Below, piece by piece: positions 1-7,688 of a stretch of 13,692 nt of DNA. The stretch spans positions 1 through 13,692 of the forward strand of contig CAJJYX010000075.1 of NCBI GenBank assembly GCA_905197435.1. Direction: 5' to 3'. The DNA is from an uncultured Bacteroides sp. (GTDB lineage Bacteria > Bacteroidota > Bacteroidia > Bacteroidales > Bacteroidaceae). Within the stretch, counting starts at the first letter, position 1. Each line of letters begins with the position of its first letter. The translations under genes and the position numbers were made by a program. The notes below the pieces were generated by a model. That model was given only the letters and a program-made list of their open reading frames with translations, had not been told where the DNA came from and ran no database searches.

Positions 1-253
1 ATAGGTATAAATTTTATTTGTTTGTTAATGTGTCTACCTATTTCAGCATAAGACAATACGCTTATTCTTAATATGATAGCTGATATATACTTTGAGTTAC
101 CTGTTTGCTCCCTATGAAGCCGGCAATTCCTCGTGAATAACGTTTGAAGGAGTAAGCGCTTAATGTACTTTAGTCAGAAATAACCTGAAACCCTTTCCCA
201 TTCCCCTGTTTTCTTGTATCTTTGTTGCCTCATAAATCACTTAACTACAAGCA
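1..253. other. Intergenic leader before the ABC exporter gene
   Basis: No convincing gene is visible in this AT-rich stretch. A 10-bp perfect palindrome, TAAGCGCTTA, lies at 153-162. A 7-bp inverted repeat, ATAGGTA/TACCTAT, lies at 1-7 and 35-41 and may be the edge of something outside the window. The only well-supported element is the promoter at 194-224. The palindrome sits 32 bases upstream of the -33 box, so an operator role is possible but unproven. Confidence 0.5.
194..224 (+). promoter_or_regulatory. Bacteroides-type -33/-7 promoter for the ABC exporter
   Basis: TATCTTTG at 217-224 matches the Bacteroides -7 consensus TAnnTTTG exactly. TTTC at 194-197 lies 19 bases upstream, at the expected place for the -33 TTTG element. 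Transcription would start near 230 and give a leader of about 24 bases before the ATG at 254. Confidence 0.7.
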
Positions 254-2092
254 ATGAAGGAATTCCTGCAACTGATGCGGCGCTTTGTGTCGCCTTACAA
301 GAGATATATCGGTTGGGCAATCGTGCTCAATGTGTTGTCCGCTGTATTCAACGTCTTTTCATTCACTTTGTTAATCCCTATTCTTAATATCCTTTTCAAG
401 ACGGGGGAGAATACCCAGGTATATCACTTCATGGAGTGGGGAAGCGGTAGCCTGAAGGAAGTGGCGGTGAATAATTTCTATTACTACGTCACCCAGATGA
501 TTGAGACACACGGGCCGCAGATGACACTGTTGTTCATGGGGCTTTTCCTTGCTTTCATGACCATGCTGAAGACCTCCTGCTACTTCGGCTCTTCCGCCAT
601 CATGATTCCCTTGCGTACGGGCGTTGTACGCGACATCCGCGTGATGGTCTACTCCAAAGTGATGCACTTGCCGCTCGGCTTTTTCTCTGAGGAGAGAAAA
701 GGAGATATCATTGCACGTATGAGCGGTGACGTGGGCGAAATAGAGAACTCCATCACCAGCTCATTGGATATGTTGCTTAAGAACCCTATCCTGATTCTGC
801 TTTATTTCTCTACCTTGGTTGTGACCAGTTGGCAACTGACTTTGTTTACAGTTCTGGTGCTGCCCGGCATGGGCTGGCTGATGGGGAAAGTTGGCAAGAA
901 ACTGAAACGCAAGTCTTTGGAAGCCCAGGGAAAATGGAGCGACACCATGTCACAACTGGAAGAAACATTGGGTGGACTGCGCATCATCAAGGCTTTCATA
1001 GCCGAAGACAAGATGGTGGACCGTTTCAAGCAGTGCAGTGACGAGTTGCGCGATGCAACCAACAAGGTAGCCATCCGTCAGTCGCTGGCACATCCGATGA
1101 GTGAATTCCTTGGTACACTGCTCATTGTATTGGTCCTGTGGTTCGGAGGTCTGCTCATCTTGGGAGACGGCACTTCCATGGAAGCTTCGACATTCATCTT
1201 CTACATGGTGATTCTGTATAGCATCATCAATCCGTTGAAGGACTTTGCAAAAGCTGGATACAACATTCCGAAGGGCTTGGCGTCCATGGAGCGTGTAGAC
1301 AAGATTCTGAAAGCCGAAAATCCCATTAAGGAACCGGTAAATCCGTTGCCGCTGCACGGGATGAATGACAAGATCGAGTTCAAGGACCTCTCTTTCAGTT
1401 ACGACGGCAAGCGTGAAGTGCTGAAACACATCAACATGACGGTGCCCAAGGGACAAACCGTAGCTCTCGTCGGCCAGTCCGGTTCCGGCAAGTCGACGCT
1501 GGTGGATTTATTGCCGCGCTATCACGATGTGCAGTCGGGCGAAATCACGATTGACGGTGTAAACATCAAGAACTTCCGCATCCACGACTTGCGTGCGTTG
1601 ATAGGAAATGTGAATCAGGAGGCTATCCTATTCAATGATACCTTCTTTAACAACATTGCCTTCGGTGTGGAAAATGCTACCATGGAGCAGGTTGTCGAAG
1701 CGGCAAAGATTGCCAATGCCCACGACTTCATCATGGAGACCGAACTTGGTTACCAGACCAACATCGGCGACCGTGGCGGCAAGCTTTCCGGAGGGCAGCG
1801 CCAGCGCATCAGCATTGCCCGTGCCATCCTGAAGAACCCGCCTATCCTGATACTCGATGAGGCTACTTCTGCCCTCGATACCGAAAGCGAACGCTTGGTG
1901 CAGGAGGCTTTGGAGCGGCTGATGAAGACCCGTACCACGATTGCCATTGCCCACCGCCTTTCTACCATCAAGAATGCCGATGAGATTTGTGTGCTCTACG
2001 AAGGTGAAATCGTGGAACGCGGCAAGCACGAGGAACTTCTTGAGAAGAATGGCTATTATAAGAGGCTGAACGATATGCAGTCTCTCTCATAA
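254..2092 (+). CDS. ABC exporter half-transporter, MsbA/MdlB-like (fused permease and ATPase)
   Basis: This 612-residue protein has the exporter half-transporter layout: a transmembrane domain at about residues 18-330 and a C-terminal nucleotide-binding domain from about 373. All ATPase motifs are intact: Walker A GQSGSGKST (407-415), Q-loop Gln455, signature LSGGQ (511-515), Walker B ILILDE (531-536) and switch His567. Hydrophobic segments near 20-45, 88-108, 172-205 and 283-328 fit six membrane helices. Such proteins work as homodimers in the inner membrane and export lipids, drugs or peptides. The size and fold resemble the lipid A flippase MsbA, but Bacteroides encode several paralogues and no neighbour identifies the cargo. 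The gene has its own promoter and is followed by a terminator, so it appears monocistronic. The ATG start is 30 bases past the -7 box. Confidence 0.93.
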   Translation: MKEFLQLMRRFVSPYKRYIGWAIVLNVLSAVFNVFSFTLLIPILNILFKTGENTQVYHFMEWGSGSLKEVAVNNFYYYVTQMIETHGPQMTLLFMGLFLAFMTMLKTSCYFGSSAIMIPLRTGVVRDIRVMVYSKVMHLPLGFFSEERKGDIIARMSGDVGEIENSITSSLDMLLKNPILILLYFSTLVVTSWQLTLFTVLVLPGMGWLMGKVGKKLKRKSLEAQGKWSDTMSQLEETLGGLRIIKAFIAEDKMVDRFKQCSDELRDATNKVAIRQSLAHPMSEFLGTLLIVLVLWFGGLLILGDGTSMEASTFIFYMVILYSIINPLKDFAKAGYNIPKGLASMERVDKILKAENPIKEPVNPLPLHGMNDKIEFKDLSFSYDGKREVLKHINMTVPKGQTVALVGQSGSGKSTLVDLLPRYHDVQSGEITIDGVNIKNFRIHDLRALIGNVNQEAILFNDTFFNNIAFGVENATMEQVVEAAKIANAHDFIMETELGYQTNIGDRGGKLSGGQRQRISIARAILKNPPILILDEATSALDTESERLVQEALERLMKTRTTIAIAHRLSTIKNADEICVLYEGEIVERGKHEELLEKNGYYKRLNDMQSLS

Positions 2093-2100
2093 GAATAAAC

Positions 2101-2160
2101 GGGCGTGTCTGAAAATGTGATTATATCATCCTTTCCCCCTTTCGACACGCCCTTTCTATT
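2101..2160 (+). terminator. Hairpin terminator after the ABC exporter
   Basis: GGGCGTGTC (2101-2109) pairs perfectly with GACACGCCC (2144-2152). GAAA (2111-2114) and TTTC (2140-2143) extend the stem past a single bulged base. A T-rich tail, TTTCTATT, follows. The stem begins 8 bases after the stop codon. The loop of about 25 bases is long for an intrinsic terminator, but position and tail fit. Confidence 0.7.
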
Positions 2161-2417
2161 ATTATCATCTCTCGATTGGGGAAGCCGGAATAAACTTTTG
2201 TTTTTTGCACATTTTTAACGTCCGGTTGCTTCCATTCTATCACTAATTATCTTATTTTTGCGAAGAACACATACATAAACATTGCAAACACCATGAAAAA
2301 CTTATATCCAACGTTTACAACGACAGCTGCTATGACTATCAGTCCAAGTACTCTTAATCGTGTAATTCAATCGACCCTGACAACACTATAATTGTAAATA
2401 TCTAATATCCATCTACC
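2161..2417 (+). promoter_or_regulatory. Promoter and leader region of the keto-glycoside operon
   Basis: A -7 box, TATTTTTG (2253-2260), matches TAnnTTTG. No clean -33 TTTG lies at the usual distance; the nearest, GTTG at 2225-2228, is 24 bases away. Upstream is an imperfect dyad, GAAGCCGGA (2181-2189) and TCCGGTTGCTTC (2221-2232), whose right half covers the -33 area and could be an operator. Predicted transcription from about 2266 leaves a leader of about 150 bases containing the short ORF at 2293-2391. Confidence 0.5.
2293..2391 (+). CDS. Possible threonine-rich leader ORF, 32 codons
   Basis: An ATG-to-TAA frame of 32 codons begins 32 bases after the -7 box and ends 26 bases before the first dehydrogenase gene. 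It starts MKNLYP, and 9 of its 32 residues are Thr, including runs at residues 9-11 and 30-31. It has no signal peptide and no domain I recognise. It is the first ORF on the predicted operon mRNA, so it could be an upstream regulatory ORF, a small protein or chance. I see no terminator/antiterminator pair after it, which argues against classical attenuation. Coding status is uncertain. Confidence 0.25.
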   Translation: MKNLYPTFTTTAAMTISPSTLNRVIQSTLTTL

Positions 2418-3497
2418 ATGAAAATAAAAGTTGGTTTGATAGGGTTCGGCAGAATGGGGCAAATGTATTGGGAGGAAATGCAGAAAAGCGGCCGATGGGA
2501 CGTCGCATATATCTGCGATACCGACCCTGCCTCCCGAGAATTGGCAAAAAAACTTTCCCCTTCATCTCGAATCATATCCGATGAACAAGAAATCTTTGAC
2601 GACCAGAGCATAGAGGCTGTTGGCCTTTTTGCATTGGCGAATTCCAGAAAAGAACAAATAGAGAAAGCTGTTCGTAACAATAAGCACATCCTTACGGAGA
2701 AACCCATTGCCGACACCATTGACAAGGAGTGGGAAATTGTGGACCTGATTGAAAAATATGACCATATTGCCGCTGTTAACCTTTATCTTCGTAACTCCTG
2801 GTATCACCAGGCCATGAAGCAGTTTATCGATGAAGGAGAGATTGGCGAACTGGCCATCTTACGCATCTGTCACATGACTCCGGGGCTTGCGCCGGGCGAG
2901 GGACACGAGTATGAAGGTCCCGCCTACCACGATTGCGGCATGCACTACATAGACATCGCCCGCTGGTATGCCGGCAGTGAATATAAAACCTGGCATGCGC
3001 AAGGCATGCGGATGTGGAATTACAAGGACCCCTGGTGGGTGCAGTGCCACGGCACTTTCGAGAACGGCATCGTGTTCGACGTCACACAAGGATTCGTTTA
3101 CGGACAACTCTCCAAAAATCAGACTCATAATGCATATACGGATATTATCGGTACAAAAGGTATCGTGCGCATGACGCATGACTTCCGGACTGCCGTGGTG
3201 GAACTCCACGGTGTGAACCGTACGCTTCGTCTGGAAAAACCGTTTGGCGGGAAGAACCTGGATAAACTCTGCAACATTATGGCCGACTCCATCGAGAGCG
3301 GGAAACATGATCCGAGACTGCCGCAGATGCGTGATTCGGCCATCGCTTCCCAGTACGGATGGACTTTCTTGGAGGATGCGCGCTGTCATGACCTGCCCGG
3401 CATTGGTGACTTGCAGACGTTGGAGGAAATCAGAGAGCGGCGGAAGCACATGAAAGAAGGTTACGGACTGCTTCGTCCGAAGAAGACCGTAGTCTGA
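2418..3497 (+). CDS. Gfo/Idh/MocA family NAD(P)-dependent sugar dehydrogenase, cytoplasmic
   Basis: This 359-residue oxidoreductase begins directly with a Rossmann fold, GFGRMG at 9-14. The family's EKP motif is at 94-96 and a His176-x2-Asp179 pair lies in the expected active-site segment. Family members oxidise or reduce a hydroxyl or carbonyl of a sugar or cyclitol with bound NAD(P). There is no signal sequence, so it should be cytoplasmic, unlike the three exported proteins encoded after it. It is the first full gene of the operon; the next gene follows after 64 bases. From memory, its position corresponds to BT2159 of B. thetaiotaomicron. Its likely role is interconversion of a hexose and its keto-sugar. 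The substrate is not readable from sequence. Confidence 0.88.
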   Translation: MKIKVGLIGFGRMGQMYWEEMQKSGRWDVAYICDTDPASRELAKKLSPSSRIISDEQEIFDDQSIEAVGLFALANSRKEQIEKAVRNNKHILTEKPIADTIDKEWEIVDLIEKYDHIAAVNLYLRNSWYHQAMKQFIDEGEIGELAILRICHMTPGLAPGEGHEYEGPAYHDCGMHYIDIARWYAGSEYKTWHAQGMRMWNYKDPWWVQCHGTFENGIVFDVTQGFVYGQLSKNQTHNAYTDIIGTKGIVRMTHDFRTAVVELHGVNRTLRLEKPFGGKNLDKLCNIMADSIESGKHDPRLPQMRDSAIASQYGWTFLEDARCHDLPGIGDLQTLEEIRERRKHMKEGYGLLRPKKTVV

Positions 3498-3561
3498 CGC
3501 TTGCTGCAGCAAGGATTGTTTTAAAACTCATTATATTAACCGATTTAAAATCTAAAGAACC

Positions 3562-5049
3562 ATGTCGAAATTTACAAGAAGAGAATTTCTTAAGACCGGA
3601 GGTTTGGCTTTGGCTGGTCTTACCATTGCTCCAAGCAGCATTCTGGGTAAGAGCCACGGACACGTACCTCCCAGTGACCGCTTGAACATTGCTGCCGTAG
3701 GTATCGGCGGTATGGGACACACCAACATCAACCATGTGAAGGCTACGGAAAATATCGTGGCACTTTGTGATGTAGACTGGCGCTACGCAAAAGGTGTGTT
3801 CGACGAGTTCCCAAATGCAAAGAAGTATTGGGACTACCGTAAGATGTACGATGAGATGGGCAAGGACATCGATGCTGTCATCATCGCTACTGCCGACCAT
3901 ACACATGCCATCATCACAGCTGATGCCATGACTATGGGCAAACATGTATATTGCCAGAAACCGCTGACTCACTCCGTATACGAGTCTCGTCTGCTGACTC
4001 GCCTGGCTGCTTCTACGGGGGTGGTAACCCAAATGGGTAACCAAGGCTCTTCGGACGAAGGTACCGACCTTGTATGCGAGTGGATATGGAACGGTGAAAT
4101 CGGTGACGTTACGAAAGTGGAATGTGCTACCGACCGCCCCATCTGGCCGCAGGGATTGAATGTTCCTGAGAAGGAAGACCGCATCCCTAAAACCCTGAAC
4201 TGGGATCTGTTCACCGGTCCTGCCAAGATGAATCCATATAATGAAATCTATCATCCTTGGAACTGGCGCGGATGGTGGGATTATGGTACGGGTGCTTTGG
4301 GCGATATGGCTTGCCACATCCTGCCCCAGCCGTTCAGAGCTTTGAAACTGCTGTATCCTACCAAGGTGGAAGGTTCGTCTACATTGCTGCTTAATGCCTG
4401 CGCTCCGCAAGCACAGCACGTGAAACTGACGTTCCCCGCACGCGAAAATATGCCGAAGGTGGCTATGCCCGAAGTGGAAGTCCATTGGTATGATGGCGGC
4501 TTGATGCCCGAACGTCCGAAAGGTTTCCCCGAAGGGAAGCAACTGATGCAGAGCGGCGGTGGTCTGACCATCTTCCACGGAACGAAGGATACGCTGATTT
4601 GCGGCTGCTACGGACAGAACCCGTGGTTGCTCTCAGGCCGTGTGCCCAATGCACCGAAAGTTTGCCGTCGCGTACCGAAGGCAATGAATGGCGGTCATGA
4701 AATGGACTGGGTACGTGCTTGTAAAGAGAGTGCTTCCAGCCGCGTAATGCCTAAGTCCGACTTCTCCGAAGCAGGACCAATGAATGAAATGGTGGCAATG
4801 GGTGTATTGGCCATCCGCCTGCAAGGTTTGAACAAGACGCTGGAATGGGACGGTGCCAACATGCGCTTCACCAATATCGGCGACGACGAAACATTGCGTA
4901 CAGTCATCAAGGACGGCTTTAAGATACACAACGGCCATCCGAGCTTCGACAAGACATGGACAGACCCGGTAAATGCCAAAGCTTTTGCTGAAGAACTTAT
5001 CAAGCACAACTACCGCGAAGGCTGGAAATTGCCCGATATGCCCAGATAA
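3562..5049 (+). CDS. Tat-exported Gfo/Idh/MocA oxidoreductase (probable glycoside 3-dehydrogenase)
   Basis: The 495-residue precursor opens with a clear twin-arginine signal: TRREFLK at 5-11, then a hydrophobic stretch at about 13-29. The mature part has the Rossmann motif GIGGMG (47-52). It carries QKP (132-134) where most of the family has EKP. Asp248-x3-His252 sits in the catalytic segment GDMACH. Tat export implies folding and cofactor loading in the cytoplasm, as in Zymomonas glucose-fructose oxidoreductase, so NAD(P) is probably tightly bound and recycled by a second substrate. In the operon it would make the 3-keto-glycoside that the next two proteins process. From memory it corresponds to BT2158, reported as essential for glucosinolate activation in vitro. 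Family assignment is firm; substrate is inferred. Confidence 0.9.
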   Translation: MSKFTRREFLKTGGLALAGLTIAPSSILGKSHGHVPPSDRLNIAAVGIGGMGHTNINHVKATENIVALCDVDWRYAKGVFDEFPNAKKYWDYRKMYDEMGKDIDAVIIATADHTHAIITADAMTMGKHVYCQKPLTHSVYESRLLTRLAASTGVVTQMGNQGSSDEGTDLVCEWIWNGEIGDVTKVECATDRPIWPQGLNVPEKEDRIPKTLNWDLFTGPAKMNPYNEIYHPWNWRGWWDYGTGALGDMACHILPQPFRALKLLYPTKVEGSSTLLLNACAPQAQHVKLTFPARENMPKVAMPEVEVHWYDGGLMPERPKGFPEGKQLMQSGGGLTIFHGTKDTLICGCYGQNPWLLSGRVPNAPKVCRRVPKAMNGGHEMDWVRACKESASSRVMPKSDFSEAGPMNEMVAMGVLAIRLQGLNKTLEWDGANMRFTNIGDDETLRTVIKDGFKIHNGHPSFDKTWTDPVNAKAFAEELIKHNYREGWKLPDMPR

Positions 5050-5059
5050 ACATTAAAAA

Positions 5060-5087
5060 GAGCATCGGAACTTGGTTTCTGATGCTC
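5060..5087. other. Intercistronic stem-loop
   Basis: Bases 5060-5070 pair with 5077-5087 in an 11-bp stem with one G-T wobble and a 6-base loop. It starts 11 bases after the dehydrogenase stop codon. No T-run follows on the plus strand, so it is not a typical forward terminator. On the minus strand the stem is followed by TTTTTAATG, which would suit a terminator for antisense transcription. On the operon mRNA it may stabilise or set a processing boundary. Confidence 0.5.
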
Positions 5088-5121
5088 ATAAACGAATACT
5101 AATCATTTAATTTTTAAGATT

Positions 5122-5997
5122 ATGAAGAAAATATATTATCCTTTGGCTTGCTGCCTTATTGGCGGTATGCTCGCCTCTTGTGGTGGCGGTGCAAAGAAAT
5201 CGAATGCTACGGAAGAGGCCGCAGCTCCCACTACCGCTATGGTATCTTACTCCAAGTCTCTGAAAGCGCCTGAAACGGATAGCTTGAACCTGCCGGTCGA
5301 TGCGGATGGTTATATCACCATCTTCGATGGAAAGAGCCTGGACGGATGGCGTGGATACGGTAAGGACAAAGTGCCCTCCAGATGGATTATTGAAGATGGC
5401 TGCCTCAAATTCTGCGGTACCGGTACCGGTGAAGGACAGACCGGCGAGGGCGGCGACTTGATTTTCGCCCATAAGTTCAAGAACTTTGAGCTGGAACTGG
5501 AATGGAAGATTTCCAAAGGCGGTAACTCCGGTATCTTCTACCTGGCCCAGGAAGTTACTTCCAAGGATAAGGATGGCAACGAAGTGTTGGAACCCATCTA
5601 TATCTCTGCTCCCGAATACCAGGTGCTGGACAACGCCAATCACCCGGATGCAAAGTTGGGTAAGGACAACAACCGTCAGTCTGCTTCTTTGTACGACATG
5701 ATTCCTGCTGTTCCGCAGAACGCCAAACCTTTCGGTGAATGGAACAAGGCTAAGATTATGGTATATAAAGGTACTGTGGTTCATGGACAGAACGATGAAA
5801 ATGTACTGGAGTATCACTTGTGGACCAAGCAATGGACTGAGATGCTGCAGGCCAGCAAGTTCAGCGAAGAGAAGTGGCCCTTGGCTTTCGAACTGCTGAA
5901 CAACTGCGGTGGTGAAAACCACGAAGGCTTTATCGGCGTACAAGATCATGGCGACGATGTTTGGTACCGCAATATTCGTGTAAAGGTTCTTGACTAA
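5122..5997 (+). CDS. DUF1080 lipoprotein, 3-keto-glycoside hydrolase/lyase family
   Basis: This 291-residue protein has a lipoprotein signal with lipobox LASC, lipidated Cys20. A spacer of about 45 residues precedes a DUF1080 (PF06439) concanavalin-like beta-sandwich from about 66 to the end. Recognisable family blocks are FDGKSLDGW, the NSGIFYLA segment, EYQVLDN, and the C-terminal QDHGDDVWYRNIRVK. Family members act on 3-keto-glycosides, breaking the glycosidic bond after oxidation at C3. This fits its place directly after the exported dehydrogenase. No run of acidic residues follows Cys20, so the Bacteroides surface-export signal is not obvious and a periplasm-facing location is more likely. 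From memory it corresponds to BT2157. The next gene starts 23 bases later. Confidence 0.87.
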   Translation: MKKIYYPLACCLIGGMLASCGGGAKKSNATEEAAAPTTAMVSYSKSLKAPETDSLNLPVDADGYITIFDGKSLDGWRGYGKDKVPSRWIIEDGCLKFCGTGTGEGQTGEGGDLIFAHKFKNFELELEWKISKGGNSGIFYLAQEVTSKDKDGNEVLEPIYISAPEYQVLDNANHPDAKLGKDNNRQSASLYDMIPAVPQNAKPFGEWNKAKIMVYKGTVVHGQNDENVLEYHLWTKQWTEMLQASKFSEEKWPLAFELLNNCGGENHEGFIGVQDHGDDVWYRNIRVKVLD

Positions 5998-6020
5998 TCT
6001 TCTTCTAAAAGAGCAGTACT

Positions 6021-6920
6021 ATGAGAATCAGAAACATGATGATTTTGTCAGCATTGTGCCTGTCTATGGCCACAAGCTGCACCAGCCATAATGCGGAAAC
6101 GGCACCGGAACCGGTGAAAAAGGAGATTGCCATACAGCTCTATTCCGTAAGAGATCTGATTAAGGATGGCAATAACCTCGACAAGATTCTGAAGGACCTG
6201 GCTGACATGGGCTATACCAGTGTGGAGGCTGCCAACTACAATGACGGCAAGTTCTACGGCAAGACTCCTCAGGAGTTCAAGCAAATGGTGGAAGAAAGTG
6301 GTATGACCGTGCTTTCCTCACACACTACCCGTGGGTTGTCGGACGAGGAATTGGCTTCGGGCGACTTTACGGAAGCTCTGAAATGGTGGAACCAGTGTAT
6401 TGCTGCCCATAAGGAGGCCGGCATGGAGTACATCGTGACTCCGTGGATGAACGTCCCCAAGACATTGAAAGACTTGCAGACATATTGCGATTATTACAAT
6501 GAAGTGGGTAAGCGTTGCCAGGCTGCCGGTCTGAAATACGGTTACCATAACCATGCCCATGAATTCCAGAAAGTGGAGGACAAGGAACTGATGCTGGACT
6601 ACATGCTGCAACACACCAACCCCGAATATGTATTCTTCCAGATGGACGTTTACTGGGTAGTGCGCGGTCAGAACAGTCCGGTGGACTACTTCAACAAGTA
6701 TCCCGGACGTTTCACAATGCTCCATATCAAAGATCACCGCGAGATTGGACAGAGTGGTATGGTAGGTTATGATGCTATCTTCAAGAATGCGGACACAGCC
6801 GGCGTACGCCACATTGTAGCTGAAATTGAGAAATACAGCTGTCCCGTAGAAGAGAGTGTGAAGCAGAGTCTCGACTACCTGCTTGCAGCTCCTTTCGTGA
6901 AGGCATCGTATAGCAAATAA
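6021..6920 (+). CDS. Sugar isomerase/epimerase-like TIM-barrel lipoprotein
   Basis: The 299-residue product begins with a signal peptide and a lipobox-like ATSC ending at Cys20. The rest is an AP-endonuclease-2/xylose-isomerase-like TIM barrel. Expected metal-site residues appear in order: Glu69 in SVEAANY, His176/His178 in YHNHAH, Asp209 in QMDVYW, His235 in HIKDH and Glu268 in VAEIEKY. Such enzymes isomerise or epimerise sugars through a bound divalent metal. Some members act on keto-glycosides, cleaving them by beta-elimination. As last gene of the operon it would share substrate with the DUF1080 protein. From memory, BT2156, its positional equivalent, can substitute for BT2157 in glucosinolate activation in vitro. 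A strong terminator follows. Confidence 0.85.
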   Translation: MRIRNMMILSALCLSMATSCTSHNAETAPEPVKKEIAIQLYSVRDLIKDGNNLDKILKDLADMGYTSVEAANYNDGKFYGKTPQEFKQMVEESGMTVLSSHTTRGLSDEELASGDFTEALKWWNQCIAAHKEAGMEYIVTPWMNVPKTLKDLQTYCDYYNEVGKRCQAAGLKYGYHNHAHEFQKVEDKELMLDYMLQHTNPEYVFFQMDVYWVVRGQNSPVDYFNKYPGRFTMLHIKDHREIGQSGMVGYDAIFKNADTAGVRHIVAEIEKYSCPVEESVKQSLDYLLAAPFVKASYSK

Positions 6921-6970
6921 AACATGATGGCGGTCATTCATTCATAAGCTCGGCTGCATCATTTACTTGA

Positions 6971-7014
6971 CGCGGGCACTGCCGGACGGGAGTTCGGGGG
7001 TGCCCGCGTTTTTT
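6971..7014 (+). terminator. Strong intrinsic terminator of the four-gene operon
   Basis: CGCGGGCAC (6971-6979) pairs perfectly with GTGCCCGCG (7000-7008), followed at once by six T (7009-7014). It lies between the convergent ends of the isomerase-like gene and the RNase H gene. Confidence 0.9.
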
Positions 7015-7043
7015 GTGGCCGCTCACATTCAATTATATGGCAA

Positions 7044-7679
7044 TTATTTCCTTCCGAAGTCCGCCGGAATCTCCCCCCATTGTTTGGTCTCCCATTTTAG
7101 AATGCGGGTGGTGTAGGTGTTTTCGCGCAACCATTTTTCCGCACGTTCTATCAGGCGGAAGAGCTCTTCGGTTTTGGCGTCGCGTGGCAGTTTGGTCTTA
7201 CATTTTTTCTGCTTTATCCAGTTGATGGCGTTTACGCTGTCGCTGTAGATGGGCATGTCGAAGCCTTTCTGTTTCAACAGGGCAAGTCCGTGAACGATGG
7301 CAAGGAACTCGCCGATATTGTTGGTTCCGTACATCGGTCCGAAGTGGAAGACTTCCTGGCGGCTGGCGACGTGTACTCCCCGGTACTCCATGGCTCCGGG
7401 ATTCCCGCTGCAAGCGGCGTCTACGGCAAGGCTGTTTCCTACAACAGCAGCAGGAAGGGGGGCATCGACACCATGAGAAGCTTTGGCAGGAGAGGGTACC
7501 GACTGCTTAATGTATGCGTACGGTGAAGAGGCAAAAGCTTTTTCCGCTTCTTCGCGTGATTCGAACGACTTGTATTTCGCTCCTTCATAGCCTTTGGTTT
7601 GCAGTTGGCAGTCCGTCCAGGAAGTGTAGATGCCCGGGCTGACTCCCGCCCATACGACGTAGTATTTTTCTTTCTTCAT
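7044..7679 (-). CDS. rnhA: Ribonuclease H with N-terminal viroplasmin-like domain
   Basis: This 211-residue enzyme cleaves the RNA strand of RNA-DNA hybrids, removing primers and R-loops. An N-terminal viroplasmin/RNase H1-type hybrid-binding domain (about 5-50, YYVVWAGVSPGIYTSW onward) is joined by a linker (about 55-80) to the catalytic domain. All four acidic catalytic residues are present: Asp87 (AVDAACSGNPG), Glu124 (NIGEFLA), Asp147 (YSDSVNA) and Asp207 near the C-terminus. The frame is open to 7781, but I chose the Met at 7679. The hybrid-binding domain begins immediately after it, the extra 34 residues look non-homologous, and a TAnnTTTG box at 7689-7696 lies inside that extension. 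It is divergent from the nitroreductase gene and convergent with the operon. Confidence 0.9.
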   Translation of the reverse strand: MKKEKYYVVWAGVSPGIYTSWTDCQLQTKGYEGAKYKSFESREEAEKAFASSPYAYIKQSVPSPAKASHGVDAPLPAAVVGNSLAVDAACSGNPGAMEYRGVHVASRQEVFHFGPMYGTNNIGEFLAIVHGLALLKQKGFDMPIYSDSVNAINWIKQKKCKTKLPRDAKTEELFRLIERAEKWLRENTYTTRILKWETKQWGEIPADFGRK

Positions 7680-7688
7680 AACTGCTGG

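Noticed and set aside
1..41. ATAGGTA/TACCTAT inverted repeat as an insertion-sequence end
   Set aside because: Only 7 bp, no transposase and no target-site duplication visible; the left arm touches the window edge so it cannot be assessed.
115..141. Very short ATG ORF (8 codons) upstream of the ABC exporter
   Set aside because: It lies upstream of the predicted transcription start and is within chance expectation.
950..1456. 168-codon minus-strand frame inside the ABC exporter gene
   Set aside because: Antisense to intact transmembrane and ATPase-domain coding sequence; no domain, promoter or plausible start.
2293..2417. Classical attenuator based on the Thr-rich leader ORF
   Set aside because: No terminator hairpin with a T-run or alternative stem is visible between the ORF and the first gene, and the operon has no link to threonine synthesis.
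3430..4578. 382-codon open frame on the minus strand opposite the two dehydrogenase genes
   Set aside because: It lies entirely antisense to conserved Gfo/Idh/MocA sequence and its composition (His, Arg, Ser, Cys rich) looks like a codon-bias shadow; no domain is recognisable.
6924..6962. ATGATG/CATCAT inverted repeat just before the operon terminator
   Set aside because: Six base pairs around a 27-base loop is too weak; the strong GC hairpin with six T immediately after explains termination.
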